Shown piece by piece: positions 32,694 through 41,686 of a DNA stretch of 64,000 nucleotides. Position 1 is the first letter of the stretch. Each line of letters starts with the position of its first letter. The notes under the pieces were generated by a model. It worked only from the letters and a program-made list of their open reading frames with translations. It did not search any database and had not been told where the DNA came from. The stretch covers positions 14,037 to 78,036 of the forward strand of contig CAJUMX010000016.1 of the NCBI GenBank assembly GCA_910587705.1. The letters run 5' to 3'. Both the position numbers and the translations under genes were made by a program. Source of the stretch: an uncultured Oscillibacter sp. GTDB lineage: Bacteria; Bacillota; Clostridia; Oscillospirales; Oscillospiraceae.

Positions 32694-33977
32694 TTAGAAC
32701 AGGTTGCCCTGACTGTCAAAGGGAAGGTCGTACAGGTCTGTGAGAATCTCAATGTTGGGATTGGCCTTGGCCTGGGGAAGCAGACCCTCGGAAATCTCGA
32801 TCTCCCCAATGTGGGCAGTGTTGGGAATCCGAATTAGCTTCATATGGTCGTGGTCCTCCGCCTCCGGGCAGCACATGAGGGCCAGCTGAAGGGCCTCCCG
32901 GTCGTTGTCCATAATCATGGGAATTTTCATCAGGTGCAAAAAGGTGTTGGTCACGCCGGTGGGGTAGGTCATCTCCAGCTTCATCCGGTTCACCAGACGG
33001 CGGGTGGTCACCTCCGCCAGGCCAATGCCCTGGGCGTTGCCGTGGGTTTCGTCGGTGATGTCTAGAACGACCACCTTTTCCGCGTCAATGCCGCCGGAGC
33101 AGTACTGGGGCAGGACAAAGCGGCCGGAGATGTTGGGGTCCATGCCGTCGCCGGAGATGTTTTTTCCGATCTTGTCCACCACCAGTACGTCGCACTCGTC
33201 AAAGAGGAGCTTGGCGATGGTCTGGTAGGAAATCTCTTTCAGCTTGGGCTCCTCGTCGATGATCTCCTGGGGGGTGAGGCCCTTGATGAGGTAGGTGTCG
33301 TCATAGGCGTTTTCAATGACGGCGATGCCCCCCAGCACAGGGCAGTTCTCCAAGATGGTCCGGCCGTATTCCTCCACCAGCTCGTGCATGATGGCGGGGC
33401 TCTGGTGGTGGATGGACTCCGCCCCCTTCTGCTTGCCCAGGCCAATGGCCATCATCTTCATCAAACCGCTCTCATAGGGCCCCCGGAAGGAGGTGTGGGG
33501 CTTGATGCGGTTGAAGAGCAGGATGCCGTCGGCCTCGGAGGCGTTTTTGTCGATAAAGACCGGCTGCTTCCGTACGCCGGAGAGGCCGATCTGCACCGTC
33601 TCCATGGAGCTCTTGACGGGGCAGCCCATGGCCTCCTCCGTGATGCCGTAGTCCTTGAGAATCTGGGTCTGGCCCTCGGCGGTGGCGCCGCCGTGGCTGC
33701 CCATGGAGGCCACGATATAGGGCTCCGCCCCCTTGGACTTGACGAAGTCCACCATGGCCCGGGCCATGAGGGCGTTGTTGGTCATGCCCCGGCTGCCACA
33801 GGTGATGGCGATTTTCATACCGGGCTTGATTTTCCCGCCCAGGTCCTCCCGATCCAGCTCCCGCTGGACGGTGGCGGCGATGTCCTCCACGGGGATATGG
33901 CTCCGGTCAAAGTTCTGCCGGATGCGGACCATTCTGGGAATGGGTTGGTTTTTAATGAGATCGGTAATGGTTTCCAT
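32694..33977 (-). CDS. LarA-family racemase/epimerase-like protein (427 aa)
   Basis: The start at 33977 follows GAGAGGAGTCTTTCC. It belongs to the nickel-pincer lactate racemase family (DUF2088 N-terminal region). The matches are ITCGSRGMTNNALMARA, VASMGSHGGATAEGQ (histidine), LFNRIKPHTSFRGPYESGL (histidine and lysines) and length (LarA is about 424). Family members interconvert 2-hydroxy acids. LarB, LarC and LarE, needed to build the cofactor, are not in the window. Its place beside a UxaA/SuyB-type lyase suggests that it supplies the right stereoisomer. The substrate is not necessarily lactate. Confidence 0.75.
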   Translation of the reverse strand: METITDLIKNQPIPRMVRIRQNFDRSHIPVEDIAATVQRELDREDLGGKIKPGMKIAITCGSRGMTNNALMARAMVDFVKSKGAEPYIVASMGSHGGATAEGQTQILKDYGITEEAMGCPVKSSMETVQIGLSGVRKQPVFIDKNASEADGILLFNRIKPHTSFRGPYESGLMKMMAIGLGKQKGAESIHHQSPAIMHELVEEYGRTILENCPVLGGIAVIENAYDDTYLIKGLTPQEIIDEEPKLKEISYQTIAKLLFDECDVLVVDKIGKNISGDGMDPNISGRFVLPQYCSGGIDAEKVVVLDITDETHGNAQGIGLAEVTTRRLVNRMKLEMTYPTGVTNTFLHLMKIPMIMDNDREALQLALMCCPEAEDHDHMKLIRIPNTAHIGEIEISEGLLPQAKANPNIEILTDLYDLPFDSQGNLF

Positions 33978-34011
33978 GGAAAGACTCCTCTCAAAAGTTG
34001 TGGGCTTCCCC

Positions 34012-35055
34012 TCATCCACCAAAGGCCCGGGCAAGCAAAAGACAAAGATGAGGGAAAATCGCGGTGGCTACCAACAGCCGGTATATCTGCACCAAAATCA
34101 GCCTGGGGCTGCTGACGCCGATATCCGCGGAAATCAAGGCCATATCCCCGGCTCCCGCCGGGGTGAGCATCAGCATTCCCTCCCGCAGAGGCACCCGAAA
34201 GCGCCGCTCCATCCACTTGCCGAAGAGATAGGCGTTGGCCAGCAAAACGGCAATGGTGATCACGACGGCGGAGAGCACCGTGATCGGATTTCCAAACTTG
34301 CTGGGGTCCAGCAGTCCCCCGATGTACGCGCCGGAAACCACCTGGGCCGCCTGCCGGAGCCAGGAGGGAAAGGGAATGGAAAAGCCGGAGAGGTTCAGCG
34401 CGAAGGTGATGAACAGGGGAAAGAGAATGGAGGCGGCGGGAACGTCCAGCCGGTTTCCCAGCCACGCCCCGGCGGCGGAAACCGCCAGCGCCAGCAGCAG
34501 CCGCCCCGCGCCCCGGCGGTCCATTTTTTTGCCCTTCCGGGCGGAGGGCTCCCCTGCCCCCTCCGACATGGGGGGCGTAATGCGCTGCACCACCGTGGGA
34601 AACACCGCCACCCCTACCACCAACCGGCAGAAGTGGACCAGCAGCACCTTGGACGCGTCTGTGCCGAAGTCCACGGCAATCAGCGTCACGTCGGAGATGC
34701 CCCCGGGAACCGCGCAGATCAGACAGGTCAAAAGGTCGGAGTACCCGCTGAGAAACAGCAGCCCGCCGATGGCCACGTTGACCAGCAGCAGCGAGGCGGT
34801 GATCATGAGAACCGGCTTACAGAAGGTTTTCAGCTGCCGGAAATCCTCCCGGCTGGCAGAGCAGCCGATAAACACGCCCGCCACCACCTGGGCAATGTGC
34901 TTGAAGCTGGACGGCACCTCTCCCATTTGAAATCCGGCAGTCAGCACCGCCGAGGCAACCACCGCCCCAATGAGCATACCCGCCGGAATCCGCTTTCGGT
35001 AGAACAGCAGGCCCACGGCGGCGCAGAGCGTCATAGTTAAAACCGTCTGGAGCAT
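34012..35055 (-). CDS. AbrB-family membrane transporter (347 aa)
   Basis: Two homologous halves of about five hydrophobic segments each. The repeated element is IPAGMLIGAVVASAVL / VPAASILFPLFITFAL, followed by QVVAGVFIGCSA / QVVSGAYIGGLL. This is the duplicated AbrB (former ammonia monooxygenase-like) integral membrane family. Members are putative transporters, often next to tricarboxylate-type uptake genes. It lies 20 bases after the sigma-54 activator gene. Substrate and direction of transport are unknown. Confidence 0.8.
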   Translation of the reverse strand: MLQTVLTMTLCAAVGLLFYRKRIPAGMLIGAVVASAVLTAGFQMGEVPSSFKHIAQVVAGVFIGCSASREDFRQLKTFCKPVLMITASLLLVNVAIGGLLFLSGYSDLLTCLICAVPGGISDVTLIAVDFGTDASKVLLVHFCRLVVGVAVFPTVVQRITPPMSEGAGEPSARKGKKMDRRGAGRLLLALAVSAAGAWLGNRLDVPAASILFPLFITFALNLSGFSIPFPSWLRQAAQVVSGAYIGGLLDPSKFGNPITVLSAVVITIAVLLANAYLFGKWMERRFRVPLREGMLMLTPAGAGDMALISADIGVSSPRLILVQIYRLLVATAIFPHLCLLLARAFGG

Positions 35056-35075
35056 GAAGGCCCCCCTTGTCTCAA

Positions 35076-36953
35076 TTATTTCAGTCCCTCCTGCCGCTTG
35101 CTCATCCGCCAGAGAGTAGTCCGGCTAACTCCCAGCTCCCGGGCGATTTCCTGCTTGGTCTTGCCCGGCGACAAAGACGGGGGAGGCGGCGAAGGAACCG
35201 GCGGGACGAGGACAGGAGACCCGGGGACGCCGGAAAAGCTGTGCAGCTCGTTGAGGTCCTTTACCGTCACGTCCGCCGCGTCGGACAGGACCACCAGCCG
35301 CTCGCAGATGTTGCGCAGCTCCCGGACATTGCCAGGCCAGGCGTAGCCGCACAGCAGCTCCTGGGCCTCTGGGGTGAGCTGGGGAACCTGCTTGCCAAGG
35401 CCCGCCGCCAGGATGCGGAGCTGACCTTCCATCAGGGGAATTACGTCGTCTGGCCGCTCCCGCAGGGGCGGGATGGAAATTTCCAGAGCATTGAGCCGGT
35501 AGAGGAGATCGCTGCGGAATTTCCCCAGGGCAATCTGCTCCCGGATGTTCACATTGGTGGCGGCAATGACCCGCACGTCGATGGGGATGACCGACGCGCT
35601 GCCGATGCGGCGGATTTCCTTCTCCTGGAGGACCCGCAGCAGCTTCGCCTGGAGGGCCACGGGAATCTCCCCAATTTCATCCAGGAAGATGGTTCCCCGG
35701 TGGGCCAGCTCAAAAAGGCCCATCCGCCCCTCCCGGGACGCGCCGGAGAAGGAGCCGGGCTCATAGCCAAATAGCTCGCTCTCCAGGAGGTTTTCCGGCA
35801 GCGTGGCGCAGTTGATGGCCACAAAGGGCTGGGACATCCGCCCGCTGGCGGAGTGGATGCTGTGGGCGAAGAGCTCCTTGCCGGTGCCGGTCTCCCCGGT
35901 GATCAGCACGTCGGAATCCGCCCGGCTGAATTTTTTGGCAATTTCCACCTTCTTCCGCATCTCCGGGTTTACGGCGATGATGCTGCGGAAGGTGTACTTG
36001 GCGGTGGGGCCCTTCCGGACCAGGCTCTTTCGAATCTGGCGCTCCTCCTGGAGAATCTTGGAGGCGGCGCTGGTGGTAATCAGAGTGCCCACGCCGGAGT
36101 CCTCGCCGGAGATAAGCTTATAGCGGACATAGTACTTCTGACTGCCAATGGTTACCAGCTTCTCCTCCCCGTCCCGGCAGGGCTCCTCTCGGTTTCCGAT
36201 GAAGGTCAGCCCGGCGTCCAGGCGCTGGACAGAGCCTCCCCGCCAGCCGGGAATGAAGGCCAGGCCGTAAAGCTGGTAGGCCTGATCGTTGGCCTCCAAA
36301 ATATGGCCGGTTTCATCTACTGCCATCACCGCGTCGTCGCTGTTGTCCAGGATCATGCGGATGATGTTGGTTTTGGTCCGTTCCGTATTGATGAGCCGGG
36401 CGGCGTTCAGGGCCTCCTGGATGGCCCGCTCCAACGTGGCGGGCCGAATGTGGATATAGGTGCAGGGGAAGTCCTGCTCCCGGCAGATATTGCTGACGGT
36501 GCCGCCGCTGACAATGGCTCCCATGCCGTCCCGGCGGCAGGCCTCCACCGCCTCATAAGCGCTCTCCTCGTCCACCACGTCATAGATTTTCAGCTCCGCT
36601 CGGCAGAGCTCGCTGAGCCCTGGGAGTACGGCCTCCAGCCCCTCGTGGTGGATGCACAGGCCGATTTTCTCCGGGTGGAAGGATTCCCGGCACTCCAGCA
36701 AAGCGGACAGAATGTCCGTCCCGTCAAAGCCCAGGTGGGTAATGTGCTTCCCGGGGTACAGCCCGCAGAGCATCCGGTAGGTGATGCCCCGGGCAATAAT
36801 GACGTCGTAGTGGTTCAAGTGGTTTAAAATCTCGGGGCTTCCGAAATGGTGAATCGCATCAATGCGCACCTCGTCCGTCTGCATTTTTCGCAGCAGATCT
36901 CCAATGTAGCCCAGCTGGTCCGGGGAGGGGGCGAACACAATGACATTGACCAT
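35076..36953 (-). CDS. PrpR-type sigma-54-dependent activator (625 aa)
   Basis: Domains: a PrpR_N sensor (about 1-190, related to propionate-catabolism activators), a PAS domain (about 200-300, ILDNSDDAVMAVDETGHIL) and an AAA+ domain (Walker A GETGTGKE near 352, Walker B IFLDEIGEIP). A Fis-type helix-turn-helix lies at the end (KTKQEIARELGVSRTTLWRM). The sigma-54 contact loop is GSFSGA instead of the usual GAFTGA. The gene sits inside the operon it probably controls: a consensus -24/-12 promoter lies before pdxA (41269) and palindromes about 190-250 bp further up could be its binding sites. The effector is likely an operon substrate or intermediate. Confidence 0.9.
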   Translation of the reverse strand: MVNVIVFAPSPDQLGYIGDLLRKMQTDEVRIDAIHHFGSPEILNHLNHYDVIIARGITYRMLCGLYPGKHITHLGFDGTDILSALLECRESFHPEKIGLCIHHEGLEAVLPGLSELCRAELKIYDVVDEESAYEAVEACRRDGMGAIVSGGTVSNICREQDFPCTYIHIRPATLERAIQEALNAARLINTERTKTNIIRMILDNSDDAVMAVDETGHILEANDQAYQLYGLAFIPGWRGGSVQRLDAGLTFIGNREEPCRDGEEKLVTIGSQKYYVRYKLISGEDSGVGTLITTSAASKILQEERQIRKSLVRKGPTAKYTFRSIIAVNPEMRKKVEIAKKFSRADSDVLITGETGTGKELFAHSIHSASGRMSQPFVAINCATLPENLLESELFGYEPGSFSGASREGRMGLFELAHRGTIFLDEIGEIPVALQAKLLRVLQEKEIRRIGSASVIPIDVRVIAATNVNIREQIALGKFRSDLLYRLNALEISIPPLRERPDDVIPLMEGQLRILAAGLGKQVPQLTPEAQELLCGYAWPGNVRELRNICERLVVLSDAADVTVKDLNELHSFSGVPGSPVLVPPVPSPPPPSLSPGKTKQEIARELGVSRTTLWRMSKRQEGLK

Positions 36954-37043
36954 AGCACTTCCCTTTCTTCACAAGGCGCAGGAGCTCTGCCGTGTCCAAC
37001 GGGTCCAGGCGGGCCTGAAAACAGGCCCGCCTGAGAGAGGGAC

Positions 37044-38084
37044 TCAGCTGATGCCGTTCTCCGCCATGTAGTCGGCTTCGTAATCCGTGACGTAGGTGGT
37101 GGCAGCCGCGGTATCCATATACTGATCCAGCAGCTGGTTGGTCTCCAGGTACTCCTTGTGCCAGGCGTCGGTGCCGGACACCTTGCCCAGGGCGTCGGAC
37201 CAGAAGGCCACGGCGGCGTCGCTCATGCTGGCAGGGGCGGCCACGCCGCGCCACACGGGAACCTCCACGTTTTCATAATCGCCGATCTCGGAGAGGGTGG
37301 GGGCATCCGCCAGATTGCCGCTGTAGCGCTCGGTGGACAGAGCCAGGACGGGGTTCAGGTCGCCGGACTCCACATACTGGGAGGCGGCGGCGGGCTTGGA
37401 GATAACGAAGTCCACGTTGCCGCCCAGGGCCGCGGTGATGGCGTCGGAGGTGGAGTCGTAGGTAATGTAGCTCATTTGCGCGTCGGTCAGGCCCACCTCG
37501 GCCAGGAGCTTGTTGTAGGTGGTGATGTCGTCTCCCTTGGAGCCGCCGATGACCACGAAGGTTCCGTTTTTGGCAGCCTCGATGGCAGCGGCAAAGTCGG
37601 TCTGGTCTCCGCCGGCCTTGGCATAGTCGGTCTTGGAGTCAGAGGCGGGGCAGGAGAAGAGCAGCTGCTTGTCCACGGCCATGATGGCCAGGATGCGGAA
37701 GTTGGCCGCCCGGTTTTTGGTGTTCTGAACCATGGGCATCAGGTCGCCGGAGTTGAAGGTCAGCAGGTTGTAGTCCGCGTCGCCCGCCTTCATGGTGGCG
37801 ATTTTGTTCCGGCCCACTTCGCCCGCGCCGTCGGTTTCGTTGGAGACCACGATGGTCTGGCCGTTTACCAGTCCCTCGTTGGTCATGATCTCGCTGATTT
37901 TGCGGGAAAAGATGTCAGAGCCGCCGCCGGCGGAGGAGGTGCAGGTCCAGGTAACGGTCTTGCTGGGGGTAAAGGTGTCGGAGCCGCCGGAATTGCCGGA
38001 GCCGTCGGAGCCGGATTTTCCGCCGCAGGCCGCCAGGGCCAGGAGCATCAGAGCTGCAAGAGTCAGAGCCATCAGTTTTTTCAT
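37044..38084 (-). CDS. tctC: Tripartite tricarboxylate transporter binding protein
   Basis: A lipoprotein signal (LALAACGG) followed by a TctC/Bug-type binding protein of about 320 residues (TSSAGGGSDIFSRKISEIM, FRILAIMAVDKQLLFSCPAS, YDSTSDAITAALGGNVDFVI, VPVWRGVAAPASMSDAAVAF). It captures a carboxylate outside the membrane for TctAB. The gene order tctB-tctA-tctC is standard. A gap of 64 bases after tctA and 90 bases to the regulator gene suggests continued cotranscription. Confidence 0.9.
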   Translation of the reverse strand: MKKLMALTLAALMLLALAACGGKSGSDGSGNSGGSDTFTPSKTVTWTCTSSAGGGSDIFSRKISEIMTNEGLVNGQTIVVSNETDGAGEVGRNKIATMKAGDADYNLLTFNSGDLMPMVQNTKNRAANFRILAIMAVDKQLLFSCPASDSKTDYAKAGGDQTDFAAAIEAAKNGTFVVIGGSKGDDITTYNKLLAEVGLTDAQMSYITYDSTSDAITAALGGNVDFVISKPAAASQYVESGDLNPVLALSTERYSGNLADAPTLSEIGDYENVEVPVWRGVAAPASMSDAAVAFWSDALGKVSGTDAWHKEYLETNQLLDQYMDTAAATTYVTDYEADYMAENGIS

Positions 38085-38148
38085 AGTACGTTCTCCTTCT
38101 TTTCAATTATATTTCCATTGGGATTGGAAATCAAACAAATTTGGGGCG

Positions 38149-39675
38149 TTATACCGGGGTTTTATTTTTCGCGCCCAGCTTTTTGCGGACGGCCTTTACC
38201 GTCGGAGTCAGAATCAGCACCAGGAACACCGCCAGAAGCACCAGCTTCAGGGGGGAGTCGGCAAAGATATTGAGACTGCCCCGGGAGGCGATAAACGCCT
38301 TGCGCATGTTCTCCTCCAGCATGGGAGCCAGCACAAAGGCCAGCAGCATGGGGGCCGTGGGGAAGCCGTTTTTGTCCAGCAGATAGCCCACGATGCCGGA
38401 GACAAACATGACGATGACGCCGTACATGGAGTTGGATGTGGAGTAGGCGCCCACGATGCACACGCAGGTGATAATGGGGATCATGTATTTCACGGGAACG
38501 CTAAGGATTTTGATGAGGAACGGGATCACCAGGATCGCCACTAGAAGCGTGAAAATGTTGGCCACGTACATGGAGGAGATCAGGCCCCAGCAGAAATCAG
38601 GATTCGTGTCGAACAGCAGGGGACCGGGGTTCAAGCCCCACATCATCAGTCCGCCCAGCAGCACCGCTCCGGTACCGGAGCCGGGAATACCCAGGGCCAG
38701 CAGGGGAGCAAACGCGCCTGCCGCCGCCGCATTGTTGGCCGCCTCAGAGGCGGCAATGCCCTCGATGGCGCCGGTGCCCATGGGTTCTTCGCTCTTGAAC
38801 TTTTTCTGCATGGCGTAGCCCACCATGGAGCCCGTCGTCGCGCCGGAGCCGGGCAGTACGCCCACGAAGGTGCCCACAAAGCCGGAGCGGAGGGTGGGAG
38901 GTAGCATGCGCCTAAGGTCATGTCCGGTGGGCATGGACTCCTTGATGGAGAGCTTTTGCTTGCTGTCGTCGCTGGCCCGCTTTTCCTCGTCGGCCTCCCG
39001 CTCGTTGATGAGCTTGATGACCTGGGCAAAGCCTACGCAACCGATGATAAAGGGGGTGAAGGGGATGCCGCCCAGCAGGTACATGTTGCCAAACTCATAC
39101 CGAGGCGCACCGGAGAGGGTGTCCATGCCGATGGAGGCCACCAGGATACCCAGCATCGTGATGACGATGCCTTTGATGGGGTTTTCCCCGATCAGCCAGC
39201 TGATGGAGGTCATGGCAATCAGCAGGATGATGGTCATTTCCGCATAGCCGAACATGAGGCCGATGGTAGCCAGTCCGGAGGCGGTAAGCGTCAAAATCAG
39301 GATACCAATAGTGCCGCCAATGAAGCTAGCCAGGTTGGCCGTCATCAGGGCTTGTCCGGGGCGGCCCTTCCGGGCCATGGGATAGCCGTCTAGGGCGGTG
39401 GTGATGGCCGGGGAGTCGCCGGGGATGTTCAGCAGGATGGCACTGAAGGAGCCGCCGTACATATTGGCATAGTACAGGGCACCCAGCATGATGATGGCGG
39501 TGGTGGGGTTGAACTTGTAGGTCAGGGGCAGCAGCAGAGCACAGCCCGCCAGAGAGCCGATGCCCGGCATGGCGCCCACTACCAGGCCCAAAACCGCGCC
39601 CAGAAGGCACACGCCGATGTTCTCAGGAGCCAGGGCCACCTGGAAGCCGGCCAGCAGAGAGGCAAAGTTTTCCAT
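38149..39675 (-). CDS. tctA: Tripartite tricarboxylate transporter large membrane subunit
   Basis: 508 residues with about 12 hydrophobic segments and the TctA signature near the N-terminus (GLVVGAMPGIGSLAGCALLL, MYGGSFSAILLNIPGDSPA) plus its internal repeat (FVGVLPGSGATTGSMVGYAM, LALGIPGSGTGAVLLGGLMM). It forms the sodium-driven transport channel with TctB. The start follows GGGAGGGACGTTGGAAT. It belongs to the pdxA-to-nifJ operon. Confidence 0.93.
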   Translation of the reverse strand: MENFASLLAGFQVALAPENIGVCLLGAVLGLVVGAMPGIGSLAGCALLLPLTYKFNPTTAIIMLGALYYANMYGGSFSAILLNIPGDSPAITTALDGYPMARKGRPGQALMTANLASFIGGTIGILILTLTASGLATIGLMFGYAEMTIILLIAMTSISWLIGENPIKGIVITMLGILVASIGMDTLSGAPRYEFGNMYLLGGIPFTPFIIGCVGFAQVIKLINEREADEEKRASDDSKQKLSIKESMPTGHDLRRMLPPTLRSGFVGTFVGVLPGSGATTGSMVGYAMQKKFKSEEPMGTGAIEGIAASEAANNAAAAGAFAPLLALGIPGSGTGAVLLGGLMMWGLNPGPLLFDTNPDFCWGLISSMYVANIFTLLVAILVIPFLIKILSVPVKYMIPIITCVCIVGAYSTSNSMYGVIVMFVSGIVGYLLDKNGFPTAPMLLAFVLAPMLEENMRKAFIASRGSLNIFADSPLKLVLLAVFLVLILTPTVKAVRKKLGAKNKTPV

Positions 39676-39693
39676 ATTCCAACGTCCCTCCCT

Positions 39694-40152
39694 TTACAGA
39701 ATCATGTCCAGCAGCAGACCCATGGGGAAGCGGATCTGGAGCCAGAAGGTGAATACCCCCAGGATGATGGCGGCCATGATCAGCTCGATGATCACAATGA
39801 CCTTCCAAGAGGCGTGCTCCACAAATTTCAGCCAGAGGAAAATGTAGATCAGGCAGCTGGGCACCAGCCCGATGATGAAGGTGCAGAGGATGATGCCCGC
39901 CGCGCCTAACATGACCATCAGCTCATTGCGGTTGTATTGGACCGTTTCGCTGTCTTTGTCCCGGGCGATCTGGAGGAAGCAGGCAATGCTGGAAGCCAGC
40001 AGCACCACGGCGATGATGATGGGGAAAAAGCCGGGGGTAGGCTGGCCCTTCCAGAAGCCATAGTCCTTTAGACCCACAATGATGAACACCAGGGAAACGA
40101 CGATGGTGGCCAGGGGAATGACGGTCCGCAGGTTGAATCTTTTTTTCTCCAA
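39694..40152 (-). CDS. tctB: Tripartite tricarboxylate transporter small membrane subunit
   Basis: About 152 residues with four membrane helices (TVIPLATIVVSLVFIIVGL; GFFPIIIAVVLLASSIACFL; MVMLGAAGIILCTFIIGLVP; VIVIIELIMAAIILGVFTF), the TctB layout. No ATG is well placed. A TTG at 40152 lies about 10 bases after AAAGGAGAG, while the frame's first TTG (40173) is part of that ribosome binding site; the start is therefore uncertain by a few codons. It lies between pdxA and tctA. Confidence 0.85.
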   Translation of the reverse strand: MEKKRFNLRTVIPLATIVVSLVFIIVGLKDYGFWKGQPTPGFFPIIIAVVLLASSIACFLQIARDKDSETVQYNRNELMVMLGAAGIILCTFIIGLVPSCLIYIFLWLKFVEHASWKVIVIIELIMAAIILGVFTFWLQIRFPMGLLLDMIL

Positions 40153-40178
40153 AACGATTCGCTCTCCTTTCAACGGCC

Positions 40179-41192
40179 TTAGCCGAAGGTTTTGCCGCGC
40201 TTCGCCAGGGCCATCTTCGCGGTGGTGCGGACGGCCCGCTCAAAGGAATCGGTGGTAACGCTGGCCTTGCCCACCTTGTCAAAGGCGGTTCCGTGGGCGC
40301 AGGTGGCGATGGGATAGGGCTGGCCGCCGGCCACGGTGATGCACCGCTGGAAGCCCACCAGCTTCAAGGCGATCTGCCCCTGGTCGTGGTACATGGTGAC
40401 CACCACGTCAAAGTCCCCCGCCAGGGCACTGATGAAGAGGGTGTCGGCGGAATAGGGGCCGGTGACGTTCCAGCCGGTCTCCTTCACCACCTTTTCAATG
40501 GTGGGGCCGATGACGTCCACTTCCTCCCGCCCGCAGAGGCCGAACTCCCCGCAGTGGGGATTCAGGGCGGCCACGGCAATGCGGGGCTTGTGGCCCAGGC
40601 TCTCGCCAGTGATCTCACCCAGCTCGATGGCCTCCCGGAGGGTGGTCTCTGTGAGGTTGGCGCTGACCTCGCTGATAGGAATATGGCTGGTGGCCCGGAC
40701 GGTCATGAGATCGTCCATCATGTTGACCTCACAGAAGGGGGTGGTGAGGTTGAATGCGTGGGCAAGATAGGTGTGCTCGCTCTCGTCATGGAGCCCGGCC
40801 ATCTTCATGGCGCCCTTGTGGAAGGGCCCGAAGATGAAGCCCTCGATTTTCCCGGCCTTGCAGAGCTCAATGCCAGTGTCCAGCTGCTTGAGATCGCTGG
40901 CGCCGCAGTAGGCGTTGGCTTCCCCATAGACCACCTGGGCCGGGTCCTGATCCTCCAGGTCCAGCACGGGAAAGCCCTTCGTCCAGTCACACTCGCTGAG
41001 GTCCTTGATCACGTAGTGGGGCACGTCACCGCCCACGACCTTCAAGCCGTGCTCGAACATGCGCAGGTCTCCAATGATGACGGGGCGGCAGTAGTCCTTG
41101 TAGTAGTCCCGCAGGGCCAACATGGCCACCAGCTCCGGGCCGACGCCGGCGGAGTTTCCCAGAAGGACGCCGAGGATAGGCTTTTCACTCAT
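40179..41192 (-). CDS. pdxA: PdxA-family 4-phospho-hydroxyacid dehydrogenase (337 aa)
   Basis: Related to 4-hydroxythreonine-4-phosphate dehydrogenase. Metal-binding segments are visible: GLHDESEHTYLAHAF, NPHCGEFGLCGREEVDVIGP and VTMYHDQGQIALKLVG. Since it is the first gene of a transporter/lyase operon and no vitamin B6 genes are near, it is probably a PdxA2-type catabolic enzyme, as known for threonate and erythronate 4-phosphates, rather than a biosynthetic one. The kinase that would make such a phosphate (DUF1537 type) is not in the window. The sigma-54 promoter lies 77 bases upstream. Confidence 0.85.
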   Translation of the reverse strand: MSEKPILGVLLGNSAGVGPELVAMLALRDYYKDYCRPVIIGDLRMFEHGLKVVGGDVPHYVIKDLSECDWTKGFPVLDLEDQDPAQVVYGEANAYCGASDLKQLDTGIELCKAGKIEGFIFGPFHKGAMKMAGLHDESEHTYLAHAFNLTTPFCEVNMMDDLMTVRATSHIPISEVSANLTETTLREAIELGEITGESLGHKPRIAVAALNPHCGEFGLCGREEVDVIGPTIEKVVKETGWNVTGPYSADTLFISALAGDFDVVVTMYHDQGQIALKLVGFQRCITVAGGQPYPIATCAHGTAFDKVGKASVTTDSFERAVRTTAKMALAKRGKTFG

Positions 41193-41268
41193 AAATCATA
41201 CCTCCACAAATCACCTTTTATCCGCGAAATCCGTCCGATTTCCGCGAACTTGCTTCGGCTAGTTATAT

Positions 41269-41284
41269 AGCAAATTTCGTGCCA
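41269..41284 (-). promoter_or_regulatory. Consensus sigma-54 (-24/-12) promoter of the long operon
   Basis: TGGCACGAAATTTGCT on the minus strand matches TGGCACG-N4-TTGCW at every fixed position. It lies 77 bases before pdxA, and the operon encodes a sigma-54 activator. Confidence 0.8.
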
Positions 41285-41468
41285 AAATTGCATTTCCACC
41301 GCCGCGCGGAACAGAAGAAGGGCCTTTTTGTGAATTGTGCGTGAATTGATTGTTATAATTTGAGCAAAGTCACCAGTAAAAAAGCAACAAGCAGGACCAT
41401 GGTTTTACTAGAAATTCCAGGTAAATTATACAGTACTTCCAGTCATATGAAAAATACGAAACACTTTT

Positions 41469-41536
41469 CGAAACATTTGAAACATTACGTTTCAAATGTT
41501 TCGCCAGAAACACACCGCCAACGTTTCATGAAACGT
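41469..41536. promoter_or_regulatory. Two palindromes, candidate activator binding sites
   Basis: A perfect 15-bp inverted repeat with 5-base loop (41469-41503; core GAAAC ATTAC GTTTC) and, 17 bases on, ACGTTTCATGAAACGT (41521-41536). Both are built from GTTTC/GAAAC halves. They lie about 185-250 bp upstream of the sigma-54 promoter, the usual distance for enhancer sites. Confidence 0.5.
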
Positions 41537-41537
41537 C

Positions 41538-41564
41538 AAAAAAACCGCCCGAAGCGGGCGGTTT
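41538..41564 (-). terminator. Terminator after the small ORF
   Basis: AAACCGCCCG/CGGGCGGTTT with a 3-base loop, followed on the minus strand by seven T. It would end a transcript coming from the small ORF at 41687-41782 and insulate the sigma-54 promoter. Confidence 0.75.
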
Positions 41565-41686
41565 CTCTGATGGGCAAAAAAGCCGCGTCTCCATCCCCGT
41601 CAGGGGAACCCAGTCAACGGCGGCAGGAGGGGCGAGGAAGGCCAAGCCTCACGGCGCATACGCCCCTTGTTCCACAGCATGTTTCC

